From: Kaiparowitsia implicata GSE-PSE-MK54-09C
GTDB lineage: Bacteria; Cyanobacteriota; Cyanobacteriia; Elainellales; Elainellaceae
Length of the DNA: 64,000 bases
Direction of reading: 5' to 3'
Assembly (NCBI GenBank): GCA_019359435.1
Contig: JAHHHI010000069.1
Span: forward strand, 1 to 64,000
Shown here: piece after piece, positions 18,583 to 27,162 of the stretch
Position numbering within the stretch: position 1 is the stretch's first letter
Layout: each line of letters opens with the position of its first letter
Notes under the pieces: model-generated
Seen by the model: only the letters and a program-made list of their open reading frames with translations
What the model was told of the DNA's origin: nothing
The model's database searches: none
Program-made: the position numbers and the translations under genes

Positions 18583-19104
18583 CGATCTTCTTGCTCTGGG
18601 CACATGGCCGGTTGCCCTATGGTTGCCCGGCAAATTAACGGGAAAATTTGCGTTAGCAGACGGGCCTTAAATCGGCTCTTAGCTCGTCTTCTGGTTAATG
18701 TATAGTTATGTAATGAATTTTGTAGGGCTTTGCGCTACTATAGAGAAGCCTCTGGGTGGAAACGCAGATTCAATCAATGTTAGATTGGCTAGCGCGGCAC
18801 GCAGAGATGTGTAAAAGCACATTGCGATTGCAATTGACAGCATTGCCCTGCAGATTGACTGCTTTGGGCTAAGAAGCACTCAGCTTACTGCGTCTGGAGC
18901 GATCGCCACACTCAACCAGATCCCAGTTCTAAGTTTGTGATTCATCGCTGTTTTACAGTTGTTTATTCAGCATTGCTTTTACCCCCAGAACTTGTGACTG
19001 CTGCTTAAGTCGATTAATGCTGATGTCAGCGTGCCTACCGTTGGGATCGCTCAGTCAGATATTTAATTCGGCCACCTTCTCAGTTTTTTGTTGAATTAGA
19101 CGAC
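18583..19104. promoter_or_regulatory. Long leader region upstream of rimO-crhR
   Basis: 522 bp without a convincing gene. A TACTATAG -10-like box occurs at about 18737-18744. AT-rich stretches and several short hairpins are visible. In Synechocystis the rimO-crhR operon is temperature- and redox-responsive and its transcripts are processed, so a long regulated 5' region is plausible here. No LexA box could be assigned by eye. Confidence 0.35.
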
Positions 19105-20472
19105 ATGGCGCAAAAACCAACCATTGCGGTTACGCATCTTGGATGCGAAAAAAATCGTATCGATACAGAACATATGCTGGGACTGCTGGTGCAGGCGGGC
19201 TACCCAGTCGATGCCAATGAAGAACTGGCAGACTACGTGATTGTCAATACCTGCAGCTTTATTCAGGCTGCCCGCGAAGAGTCAGTTCGCGCATTGGTAG
19301 AACTGGCGGAAGCCGACAAAAAAATTGTCATTACGGGCTGCATGGCTCAGCACTTTCAGCAAGAACTGCTAGATGAGTTGCCCGAAGCCGTCGCCGTAGT
19401 GGGGACTGGCGACTATCAAACCATTGTGGATGTGATTCAGCGGGTGGAAACGGGGGAGCGGGTCAAGGCCATTTCTCAACACCCCACATTTATCGCGGAC
19501 GAGACCACTCCTCGCTATCGCACCACAACAGAAGGGGTCGCCTATCTGCGAGTTGCAGAAGGCTGCGACTACCGCTGTGCATTCTGCATCATTCCCCATC
19601 TGCGGGGGAATCAGCGATCGCGCACCATCGAGTCCATTGTGGCTGAGGCGCACCAGCTTGCGGCTGAAGGGGTGCAAGAGATTATCCTAATCTCACAAAT
19701 CACCACTAACTACGGGCTAGACCTATACGGACGGCCCAAGCTAGCTGAGTTGATTCGGGCACTGGGTGCGGTTGAAGTGCCGTGGATTCGCATTCACTAT
19801 GCGTATCCAACCGGGCTCACGCCAGCCGTGCTGAATGCCATCCGAGAGACGCCCAATGTCTTGCCTTATCTCGACTTGCCGTTGCAGCACTCTCACCCTG
19901 ATGTGCTCAAAGCCATGAACCGCCCCTGGCAAGCTGATGTAAATGACAAAATCATGGCGCAGTTGCGGAACGCAATCCCCAATGCAGTGTTGCGAACCAC
20001 CTTCATTGTGGGCTTTCCCGGTGAAACAGAGGCGCAGTTTCAACATCTGCTGGCCTTTGTGGAGCGGCACGAGTTTGATCATGTGGGCGTCTTTACCTTT
20101 TCACCAGAAGAGGGAACCCCTGCGGTGTCGCTGCCCAATCCAGTGCCTGTGGCCGTCATGGAGGAGCGGCGTGAGCGGTTGATGCTAGCGCAGCAGCCGA
20201 TTTCACTGCGGCGCAACCAGGCAGAGGTGGGCAAGGTTGTGGATGTGTTGGTTGAGCAAGAGCGGCCCAGCACTGGGGAGTTGGTAGGGCGATCGGCTCG
20301 CTCCTCGCCAGATGTGGATGGGCTGGTTTACGTTCAGGGGACGGCGAGATTGGGGGGCATTGTGCCCGTGCTGATCGAGTCGGCAGATCCCTACGATTTG
20401 TTTGGTCGCGTGGCAGATAAGCCTACGCAATTGCGGGGCGCGCTTGACCGTGTCTCGGTATCATCACTATAA
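19105..20472 (+). CDS. rimO: Ribosomal protein S12 methylthiotransferase
   Basis: A 455-residue radical-SAM enzyme that methylthiolates Asp of ribosomal protein S12. The N-terminal UPF0004 domain carries the auxiliary-cluster Cys C14 ([10 protein letters not shown]), C50 (VNTCSFI) and C79 (TGCMAQ). The radical-SAM CxxxCxxC is C154/C158/C161 in [16 protein letters not shown]. The C-terminal TRAM domain begins around residue 380. The HLGCEKN start and S12-type features separate it from MiaB. The stop is 9 bp before crhR, so the two form an operon, as in Synechocystis (slr0082-slr0083). Confidence 0.97.
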   Translation: MAQKPTIAVTHLGCEKNRIDTEHMLGLLVQAGYPVDANEELADYVIVNTCSFIQAAREESVRALVELAEADKKIVITGCMAQHFQQELLDELPEAVAVVGTGDYQTIVDVIQRVETGERVKAISQHPTFIADETTPRYRTTTEGVAYLRVAEGCDYRCAFCIIPHLRGNQRSRTIESIVAEAHQLAAEGVQEIILISQITTNYGLDLYGRPKLAELIRALGAVEVPWIRIHYAYPTGLTPAVLNAIRETPNVLPYLDLPLQHSHPDVLKAMNRPWQADVNDKIMAQLRNAIPNAVLRTTFIVGFPGETEAQFQHLLAFVERHEFDHVGVFTFSPEEGTPAVSLPNPVPVAVMEERRERLMLAQQPISLRRNQAEVGKVVDVLVEQERPSTGELVGRSARSSPDVDGLVYVQGTARLGGIVPVLIESADPYDLFGRVADKPTQLRGALDRVSVSSL

Positions 20473-20481
20473 GGAGAAAAA

Positions 20482-21924
20482 ATGACCTTTTCATTCACGA
20501 GCCTCGGGCTCTCTGAGACACGCGCGCGTCAGCTCGAAAAAGCAGGGTTTACTGCCCCCACGCCGATTCAGGCGCAGGCGATTCCCCATTTGCTATCGGG
20601 ACGCGATGTGGTGGGACTCGCGCAAACCGGGACGGGTAAAACAGCAGCATTTTCGTTGCCGATCCTGGAGCAAATTGATCCCAATAATTCCGCTGTGCAG
20701 GCGCTGATTCTAACCCCGACGCGCGAACTCGCCGTTCAGGTGTATCAAGCAATTCACGATATGAATGAGGATCGCCGCATTAAAGTGCTGGCTGTATATG
20801 GCGGACAGGCCATTGATCTGCAACTAAGCAAGCTGCGCCGAGGAGTGCAAGTTGTAGTAGGCACACCCGGGCGGGTGATCGATCTGCTGAATCGCGGTGA
20901 CCTGCGCCTGAATCAAGTGAACTGGCTAGTGCTGGATGAAGCCGACGAGATGCTCAACATGGGCTTCATTCAAGATGTGGAGAAAATCCTCAGTCAGTCC
21001 CCCCCAGAGCGGCAGACGGCGTTTTTCTCTGCCACGATGGAGTCGTCCATTCGGGAACTGGCGGCAAAGTTTTTGCGATCGCCCATCACCGTCAGCATTG
21101 AACAGCCAAAGGCGGCTCCTACTCGAATCAACCAGGTGGCCTATATGGTGCCCCGAGGCTGGAGCAAGGCCCGCGCCCTGCAGCCCATCATGGAACTTCA
21201 AGCGCCAGAATCGGCACTCATTTTTGTGCGCACTCGTAAGACTGCGGCAGATTTGACTCGCCAACTGCAGGCCGCAGGCTACAGCGTCGATGAGTATCAT
21301 GGCGACTTAAGCCAAGCCCAGCGAGAACGGCTATTGCTCCGATTCCGTCAGCGGCAGGTGCGTTGGGTGGTTGCCACCGACATCGCTGCGCGGGGGTTGC
21401 ATGTTGATGACCTCAGCCATGTGGTGAATTTCGATATGCCCGACAGCGTTGAAAGCTATGTTCACCGCATTGGGCGGACTGGCCGCGCTGGAAAGGAAGG
21501 TACCGCCATTTCGCTGGTGTTGCCGTTTGATCGCCGCAAACTGCGCGACATCGAACACCACATTCGTCAGCGGTTGGAGATCGGAGACATTCCGACACGG
21601 GCTGAGATTGAAGCCCGCCATTTGGAAACACTACAGTCGCAATTGCGGGAAGCACTGGGGGGCGATCGCCTAGCCTCGTTCCTTCCCATCGCGACTGAAC
21701 TTAGCGAAGAATACGACATGCGGGCGATCGCCGCAGCGGCCCTACAGATGGCCTACGACGAAACCCGCCCTGCCTGGACACGGCAAGAGCAAAGCTGGGT
21801 CGACGAAGATAAGCAGCAGCGTAATTCAGAAGCACCCAAACTGCGGCCTGGTAGTCGGTCTAAGCCAAACAAGCGATCGCGCCCTTCTTCAAACAATCGC
21901 TCCACTCCTTCACCTCGCGGCTAG
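20482..21924 (+). CDS. crhR: DEAD-box RNA helicase, CrhR type
   Basis: A 480-residue ATP-dependent RNA helicase. Ordered motifs: Q motif TAPTPIQ, motif I AQTGTGKT (47-54), Ia PTRELA, II DEAD (152-155), III SAT, V ATDIAARGLHVDD and VI HRIGRTGR (328-335). A DeaD/CrhR-like middle domain and a basic Ser/Pro/Arg-rich tail follow. Its place directly behind rimO is that of CrhR, the redox- and cold-regulated helicase of Synechocystis. The ribosome-binding site AAGGAG lies across the 9-bp gap after the rimO stop, indicating coupled expression. The tail is variable and likely RNA-binding. Confidence 0.93.
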   Translation: MTFSFTSLGLSETRARQLEKAGFTAPTPIQAQAIPHLLSGRDVVGLAQTGTGKTAAFSLPILEQIDPNNSAVQALILTPTRELAVQVYQAIHDMNEDRRIKVLAVYGGQAIDLQLSKLRRGVQVVVGTPGRVIDLLNRGDLRLNQVNWLVLDEADEMLNMGFIQDVEKILSQSPPERQTAFFSATMESSIRELAAKFLRSPITVSIEQPKAAPTRINQVAYMVPRGWSKARALQPIMELQAPESALIFVRTRKTAADLTRQLQAAGYSVDEYHGDLSQAQRERLLLRFRQRQVRWVVATDIAARGLHVDDLSHVVNFDMPDSVESYVHRIGRTGRAGKEGTAISLVLPFDRRKLRDIEHHIRQRLEIGDIPTRAEIEARHLETLQSQLREALGGDRLASFLPIATELSEEYDMRAIAAAALQMAYDETRPAWTRQEQSWVDEDKQQRNSEAPKLRPGSRSKPNKRSRPSSNNRSTPSPRG

Positions 21925-22384
21925 CAGCACAGTGTGCGATAGGCTGAGCGCCTCATCTAGAGTTCAGCACAGTCTAAGCTCTGGATGAGGTTCAAAGGGT
22001 TGGAGCAGTGCCAAAGGGTTTGGTACATGTGCATCCACTGGGTTGCCAAGCCAGCTTGAACCAAACGCAAAAACGTTGCGTTGTTTCCTGGCTAGTGGTT
22101 CGCAGAGAATAACAATGTGCGGCGGGGCTAAGCCTCGCCGCATAATTGCATTAAACCTGCAAAAAGTTTGGTTTTTGTATAAGCGGCGCGGAGTTTGATA
22201 AAAGCTTCGCTTGAGGTAAAACCCAAAATGTGCAGCAGAACATTTCTGCATTGGCCGTCTGATCAATTAAGTAAAACGGTAATAGCGGAAGAATGTAAAT
22301 GCCTTAAACTGTGCTGCTTGCTACGCGGTAATGCGGTTTGGCGTTAGTTCAGCCTTGCGCTACAAAACTACAGTATCTAAACGC
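21925..22384. other. crhR trailer with several hairpins; possible small RNA region
   Basis: 460 bp with no protein-like frame. Two clear hairpins are AACGCAA/TTGCGTT at 22064-22082 and an 11-bp GC-rich stem at 22118-22142 (TGCGGCGGGGC/GCCTCGCCGCA). Neither is followed by a T-run. The first good terminator comes only at 22385-22422, so either crhR has a very long 3' end or a separate non-coding transcript ends there. Confidence 0.4.
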
Positions 22385-22422
22385 AAAAGGAAGCTTGCAT
22401 CATTTGCAAGCTCCCTTTTTTT
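22385..22422 (+). terminator. Intrinsic terminator
   Basis: The stem pairs AAAAGG-AGCTTGCA (22385-22399) with TGCAAGCT-CCTTTTTT across a 5-base loop and ends in a run of seven T. This is a textbook intrinsic terminator on the plus strand, 460 bp beyond crhR. Confidence 0.85.
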
Positions 22423-22463
22423 AGGATTTGGTTCTACAACAAGAACTGGGCTAGGCTCTATTT

Positions 22464-22587
22464 AACGTCAGTTTGGGTTAAGAGGGTTTTGGGGCATCGC
22501 GCGTCGCGCGATGCCCCAAAACCCTTAATGTGCCGTGCGCGTCGCGCACGGCACATTAAGGGTTTGAGCTTATCCCGAACTCAGGTT
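22464..22587. repeat. Hairpin-bearing repeat element, copy 1 (two large palindromes)
   Basis: The ends are related inverted repeats: AACGTCAGTTTGGG (22464-22477) and CCCGAACTCAGGTT (22574-22587). Between them are two perfect palindromes: 20-base arms 22484-22503/22505-22524 around T22504, and 23-base arms 22519-22541/22543-22565 around T22542. They overlap in AAACCC, so the two structures compete. Both share the core CGCGTCGCG. The right end is almost identical to that of the element at 24869-24940. It sits directly downstream of the DUF2267 gene on the minus strand. A MITE-like or REP-like origin, or a termination role, is possible. Confidence 0.75.
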
Positions 22588-22595
22588 ATTTAAAA

Positions 22596-23132
22596 TTAAG
22601 CTTGCTGCCACAGTCGCAGCACTTGCTCAGGCAGCCATTCGGCAATTTCCTGAATGCGCTCGTCTGAAAGCTCAGCCTTGGTCGCAGTAAAAACAGCACT
22701 TACGGCTTGCTCACGATCAATGTTCCGGGGCAGCCCACCTTCGTTTGCAACACGGAATAAAAATCGATCAGAGTCGATTTTGAAGATCCCCGGCCCTTGC
22801 CAGGGTGGACGCACCCGGCTGAGGAAGCTAACAATCGGGTTGGTGTCGTGCCAGAGCTGTGCAACGTCCATTTGGAGCGCTTTGTCGTCAGTCGGCATGA
22901 CTTCCCCTTGTAGCTCAGACTCCACACGATCTGAGGCCTCAGTGGTCATCAGATCACGCATTACGCGAAACACGACTTCGGTAAAGTCTCGAGCGTCATA
23001 CAAGTCAGCAAATCCGCCTTTGACAGCAACCTGCTCTAGAAATGAACGGTGCTCGTCAGCAATAACAGCTCTTGGATCTTCTACTTCCGTGGGATCAATT
23101 TCTGGAATGACTTTTACAGGTTTATCAGACAT
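22596..23132 (-). CDS. DUF2267 domain protein
   Basis: About 178 residues of soluble, acidic, helical sequence. Two DUF2267-like halves are visible: a first around [20 protein letters not shown], and a second around [20 protein letters not shown] ending [14 protein letters not shown]2267 proteins are small and uncharacterised, and are often linked to stress or gas-vesicle-like contexts. The ATG at 23132 ([14 protein letters not shown]) is chosen; the frame could extend to 23234, but that adds an atypical 34-residue leader. The repeat element at 22464-22587 begins 8 bp after the stop. Confidence 0.75.
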   Translation of the reverse strand: MSDKPVKVIPEIDPTEVEDPRAVIADEHRSFLEQVAVKGGFADLYDARDFTEVVFRVMRDLMTTEASDRVESELQGEVMPTDDKALQMDVAQLWHDTNPIVSFLSRVRPPWQGPGIFKIDSDRFLFRVANEGGLPRNIDREQAVSAVFTATKAELSDERIQEIAEWLPEQVLRLWQQA

Positions 23133-23581
23133 AAAAATATAGTTGCCTCTGCTTACATTTAGCGTTGTGGATAGGTTTGGATATACCGGCTCTTTAAACT
23201 GTGGCGTTGCCATCCGAGCCAACCGATGATTCACAGGCTCTTAATTTTCAGAATCGGTATTCAGCGTTACCTATATATTCTCAGCCTGCCATAGTGTCTA
23301 GGAAGCTGAATCCTCCCCAAGTTCCAACTAGTTGAAGGTTCTCTGTATCTATAGCTGTAGTCTTTAGCTGGAGCCCTTGGTCTGACGTGGGCGATCGCCC
23401 TAACTCTTTCTGCCACTACTGCGGCAATACGTTGTCCCTGAGCCACGCCGCGTCGAGCGATCGCCCCTATCATCTCAACGGCGATCGCGCCTACACATCC
23501 ATCGCAACTCCGTGCAGGTGAATCGCACCAGGTCTGTGGTCTAATGGCAATGGACGGCAATGGATCGAGTAGTGGTGTCCT
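23133..23581. other. Divergent spacer, no gene recognised
   Basis: 449 bp between the divergent DUF2267 and DUF3318 genes. HIP1 sites are dense at 23390-23490. Frames here lack recognisable motifs. No operator or RNA structure stood out. Confidence 0.4.
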
Positions 23582-24190
23582 ATGCGCTCTGATGAAGAAA
23601 TTTCCCACTTGGCGAATTTGATGCCAGCGTCGGGGCGAATGTATTGCAAGATTATAGATCGCCCGTCGCAGCGGGGCGTGATTGCGGCTGACTTGCCCAA
23701 GCCCTGGCAGCAAAGTCGGCCTGTTTTTATCAACTTTGATCTATGGCAGGAGTTGCCTCGGTCTCAGCGAGATATGCTGTTCCTCCGCACGGTGTGCTGG
23801 GCCACCACTACCCAGCTTCTAAAGCTGAACTGGCGACAAGGGGCGATCGCCCTTGGCCTATTGGGGACGGCGGTAGAACTGGCGCAGCGCGATGTGATGG
23901 GCGTGATGGTGGGTGCGGGGCTGACGGCTTGGGCGGGCTACCAGGTGTGGAAGGGCACTCGCAGCTCTGCGCGTGAGATTGAAGCCGATGAAGGGGCGAT
24001 CGCGATCGCCAAACTGCGCGGCTATGACGAACAAGCCGCTGCCCGCGCGTTGCTAGCCGCAATCGAAACTGTGTCCAGCATCGAAAACCGGGTTGGGCTA
24101 GATTTTGTAGAACTGCTGCGCTGCCAAAATCTCCGCACGATCGCGGGGTTGTCTTCTGTTGAGGTGCCGCTTGATTTGCGCCAACCTTAA
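23582..24190 (+). CDS. DUF3318 family protein
   Basis: A 202-residue cyanobacterial protein of the DUF3318 family, function unknown. It starts with SDEEISHLANLMPASGRMYC, and contains the conserved VFINFDLWQELPRSQRDMLF. A hydrophobic region of two helices (GAIALGLLGTAVELA, GVMVGAGLTAWAGYQVW) then leads to a helical C-terminal part with EIEADEGAIAIAKLRGYDE. The E-I-E-A-D-E region recalls the zinc-metalloprotease-like arrangement of DUF3318, but no HExxH is present. It is followed by a strong hairpin. Confidence 0.8.
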   Translation: MRSDEEISHLANLMPASGRMYCKIIDRPSQRGVIAADLPKPWQQSRPVFINFDLWQELPRSQRDMLFLRTVCWATTTQLLKLNWRQGAIALGLLGTAVELAQRDVMGVMVGAGLTAWAGYQVWKGTRSSAREIEADEGAIAIAKLRGYDEQAAARALLAAIETVSSIENRVGLDFVELLRCQNLRTIAGLSSVEVPLDLRQP

Positions 24191-24219
24191 TCAGCAGGTT
24201 TAGCGAGAAGAACCAAAAA

Positions 24220-24260
24220 TCAGTGAGGGGATGTTTACTTGGTAAACATCCCCTCACTGA
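24220..24260. terminator. Bidirectional hairpin, probable terminator
   Basis: Perfect 19-base arms (24220-24238 and 24242-24260) around the loop TTG, lying between the convergent ends of the DUF3318 gene and the small membrane protein gene. No strong T-run follows, but the stem is long, and its position between convergent genes favours transcript termination on both strands. Confidence 0.65.
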
Positions 24261-24297
24261 TGTAACTGATAGTGGGTTGTTGATATTGAGTCAAAAC

Positions 24298-24642
24298 CTA
24301 GAAGCGCACGCGCCCAACGGTGAGCAGTTGATAGCCCGACACCATGGCGATCGCCGCCAAAAAGAATGACCATAGGCTAGTCGGTTGCAAAACCAAACCG
24401 CCGCTCAAAAACGCCATCAGAATCCCCAGCCCTACCAGCACCCAACCCAGGTGTTTGACGCTGCGGCGACCCAGAACCAGCACCAACACACCCGATAACG
24501 TGGCCAACACTGACCCCGTCGCCGGGATGCCGCGCCACCAATAGTACGCAGAATAACGAGTGGTGAAGATGATGTTTTGCCCGAGGAAATAAACCCCGGC
24601 GAAAATCAACGCTAACCCGAGCAGTTTAATCAAAAGGCGCAT
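24298..24642 (-). CDS. Small integral membrane protein, unknown function
   Basis: 114 residues with about four hydrophobic helices (LLIKLLGLALIFAGVYFLGQ; VLATLSGVLVLVLG; WVLVGLGILMAFLSGGLV; FFLAAIAMVSGYQLL). The frame can extend to 24744, but the ATG at 24642 starts exactly at the first membrane helix. The aromatic YSAYYWWRG lies in the first loop. I do not recognise a family beyond a general cyanobacterial membrane protein. Confidence 0.65.
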   Translation of the reverse strand: MRLLIKLLGLALIFAGVYFLGQNIIFTTRYSAYYWWRGIPATGSVLATLSGVLVLVLGRRSVKHLGWVLVGLGILMAFLSGGLVLQPTSLWSFFLAAIAMVSGYQLLTVGRVRF

Positions 24643-24868
24643 GGCAATGCTCAATGTCGTGGATGAATGAATCAGGCGTAGCAGGATAGCAGGCGATCGC
24701 CCAGCGTGTCTTACACTGCATTGATGCAATCGCCACGGCTGCACTGACTTCCCTTATAAATTCAGGATGCCCAGCCTAGATTCCGGATCTGCGCTTGCGC
24801 GAATTCTGTTTAGCGGTGTTGAACCCGCAAGGTCGGTTGGATTTCGTCTAGTTGTTTATCACTCAGTC

Positions 24869-24940
24869 AACGTCAGCTTGGGGCAACCGATTTTTGGGAC
24901 ATCTTCCCAAAGGATTTGAGCTGATCCCGAACTCAGGGTT
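24869..24940. repeat. Hairpin-bearing repeat element, copy 2 (short hairpin)
   Basis: It begins AACGTCAGCTTGGGG (24869-24883) and ends CCCGAACTCAGGGTT (24926-24940), the same type of inverted ends as copy 1 at 22464-22587. The right end TTTGAGCTGATCCCGAACTC differs by one base from copy 1. The interior is only a 7-bp hairpin TTTGGGA/TCCCAAA (24893-24911). As in copy 1, it abuts the 3' end of a minus-strand gene, here touching the stop codon at 24939-24941. Confidence 0.7.
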
Positions 24941-25292
24941 AGTCAATACTGCGGCGTTGAAGATAGGGCGATCGCCGCTGCCCCCACCGCACCAGCGACA
25001 CCACTAGCCAGACAAACAGCAGCAGTTCTGTAGTTTGAAAAATGCGAGTGAGCAGCGTAGCGCTGATAATTTGCTCTGTGGCGGTGCTGCCTAACCAGCG
25101 AAATGTGTCGGGTGTGGTGAGACGACTCAGCCAAGTGCCCGACGATTGGGGCGCGACCAGCCACGACAGCAGATAAAACCCTAGGTACATCAGCGCCGCC
25201 GGTCGCCTCGTCCAGCGATAGACCCAGACCAAAGCGGCGATCGCCCCAACGCTCAGCACCAGCTCATACACACTTGCAAAAACACCCAGCAT
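24939..25292 (-). CDS. Small integral membrane protein, unknown function
   Basis: About 117 residues with three hydrophobic stretches: residues 1-25 (MLGVFASVYELVLSVGAIAA), about 32-50, and about 82-102 (TTELLLFVWLVVSLVRW), then a basic tail. The start at 25292 is preferred over 25406 because it begins at the first membrane helix. No family recognised. The stop codon overlaps the right end of the copy-2 repeat. Confidence 0.6.
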   Translation of the reverse strand: MLGVFASVYELVLSVGAIAALVWVYRWTRRPAALMYLGFYLLSWLVAPQSSGTWLSRLTTPDTFRWLGSTATEQIISATLLTRIFQTTELLLFVWLVVSLVRWGQRRSPYLQRRSID

Positions 25293-25425
25293 TCCCTGAT
25301 TCCTTATCGGAGAACATGACCATCTCCCGTGCAGCATACCCCTGCAGCATAGCGGCATTGCTCTGGCACTGCCGTCTGCCTGCTTATAGATTGAACCGCT
25401 CCCCATCCATGACGAATAGCCAGGG

Positions 25426-26802
25426 CTATGACGAGCTAACGTGCAAATCCCACGCCTTCATTTTGCCGGGGTTCATCAACCCATGCGGATCGACCGCCTG
25501 CTTAAAGGCCAGCTGCACCGGGTCAACCGTCTTGCGACCGCCATCTTCCAAAATATAGGTGTGGGGATTTGCGATGAACGCGCCCTGATCTTCGTGGTAT
25601 TTGATAATGTCGGCCAGCCGCTCAGGAGTGCTGTAGCGCACGATTTGCAGCGCTGCCGGAGCCACCTTGCCCTGAATGCGAATGAATTCCAAATGCATCA
25701 TCACCTCATCGCCAAAGTGATGATACATGTGCTCTAGCAGCTTTAGCTCTGCATCATAGGGGAACAGTGTTTGTAGGTACGTTAGGCTGGGATCAACGCT
25801 GCGGGCATGCAGCGTGGTGTGATTCCAGGTAAACTCCAGCAGCATCGTACCCTTGCTGGCCTCCTGCGCCGATTTTTGGTAGCAAATCTCGCCACCCCAC
25901 TGGTTTACGAGTTCCGCAAACGCTTCTAGCGAGGGCTCTGCAATCATTAGCAAGGCCACATGCTTGCCAGGAGGAATCACGCTACGGAAGGGCGCGAAGT
26001 AAGCCGGGATTGGGTCCGCGCAGATAGAAACGAGCTTTTTAATGATGCCGTCTGACTCCCCTAACTGTTGAGCAAAACGAGCTGAGGTCATAAAGTCATC
26101 AAAGGCCACCATCACATCCGCCCAGGGATATGCTGGGCCGAGGGGCACCTCTAGTTCGGTGATGATGCCATTGGTGCCATAGGCGTGGTTAGCTTTTTGG
26201 ATGTCGTCGCCGCGCAATTCTACGATGCGGGGTTCCGCTTCCATGGTGACGACGCGCAGCGCCTGCACATTGCCGCGATCGCGCAACTGCCCATAGGTGA
26301 TGGAGCCAATGCCGCCGCTGCCGCCGCTGATAAAGCCCCCCACAGTGGCGGTGCGATAGGTTGAGGGCGCCATGCGAATTTCCCAGCCGATGTCGCGGGT
26401 CTGCTTGTCTAGCTGGGCCAGCCGCACCCCGGGTTCTACGCAGGCCATCCCAGGTTTGATCCACTTCACGGCTTGCATTTTTGACAGATCTAAAATGACG
26501 CCGCCTTGAAGCGGAATGCACTGACCATAGTTGCCTGTGCCTGCGCCCCGCACCGTGAGGGGAATGCGCTGCTGCACACAGGCTTTGACGGTGGCAATGA
26601 TGTCGGTTTCGCTCGTGGGGCGCACGACCACATCGCCCACTTTATCCTCTAGCTGCGCGACCAAAATGGGGCTATAGGTGTAGTAGTCTTTAGAGAGTTT
26701 GGCAACCTGGGCCGCATCGCGGATGAGTTCAATGCCGTCGATGGCTTGGGCAAATGCATCCCAATTAATCGAAGAGGTGGAGGAAACCGGAGTAGCTGTC
26801 AT
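25426..26802 (-). CDS. FAD-binding oxidoreductase (GlcD/FAD_binding_4 family)
   Basis: About 458 residues. The PCMH-type FAD domain is recognised by VRPTSETDIIATVKACVQQR, the dinucleotide loop RGAGTGNYGQCIPLQGGVIL, the VEPGVRLAQLDKQTR segment and TVGGFISGGSGGIGSITYGQ. The C-terminal cap ends ...DPHGLMNPGKMKAW, the family signature. It probably oxidises a 2-hydroxy acid such as glycolate or lactate, but the substrate is uncertain. A bona fide glcD lies 3 kb away, so this is a paralogue. The ATG at 26802 is preferred over 26889. Confidence 0.85.
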   Translation of the reverse strand: MTATPVSSTSSINWDAFAQAIDGIELIRDAAQVAKLSKDYYTYSPILVAQLEDKVGDVVVRPTSETDIIATVKACVQQRIPLTVRGAGTGNYGQCIPLQGGVILDLSKMQAVKWIKPGMACVEPGVRLAQLDKQTRDIGWEIRMAPSTYRTATVGGFISGGSGGIGSITYGQLRDRGNVQALRVVTMEAEPRIVELRGDDIQKANHAYGTNGIITELEVPLGPAYPWADVMVAFDDFMTSARFAQQLGESDGIIKKLVSICADPIPAYFAPFRSVIPPGKHVALLMIAEPSLEAFAELVNQWGGEICYQKSAQEASKGTMLLEFTWNHTTLHARSVDPSLTYLQTLFPYDAELKLLEHMYHHFGDEVMMHLEFIRIQGKVAPAALQIVRYSTPERLADIIKYHEDQGAFIANPHTYILEDGGRKTVDPVQLAFKQAVDPHGLMNPGKMKAWDLHVSSS

Positions 26803-27162
26803 GGTTGTCGTTAAGATTGGCAGGTATGGGGGGTAGCGTTGGGCAGCGGGTTTCGTCGCCGAGTTTGAAAGCTGGAGCGCAGAAGGCATCCAAAATGGGA
26901 TAGAGGGGCGATCGCCCCTCTATCAGCCGAGTGATTGAGCCGAGTGATACAGCTCAGTGATCCAGTCGAGTTAATTCGAGTTAATTAGTCTAGTTTCAAT
27001 CTATCGCTCTTCCTTGCTCCTCGACTGAACTCTACATTACAGCTCCACATCTGCGCCTATGATACGCATCCCCGCATCTCCCTCCGTTCAGGCTGCTAAG
27101 ATAGGCTGCAACCAGGGTGCAGATTCTTCGAGTCTGGCTGAATGGGGTAGTTGAGCACCGCC

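Noticed and set aside
23267-23713. 148-codon minus-strand frame
   Set aside because: It overlaps the DUF3318 start on the other strand, is Arg/His/Pro-rich and has no family look; a shadow frame.
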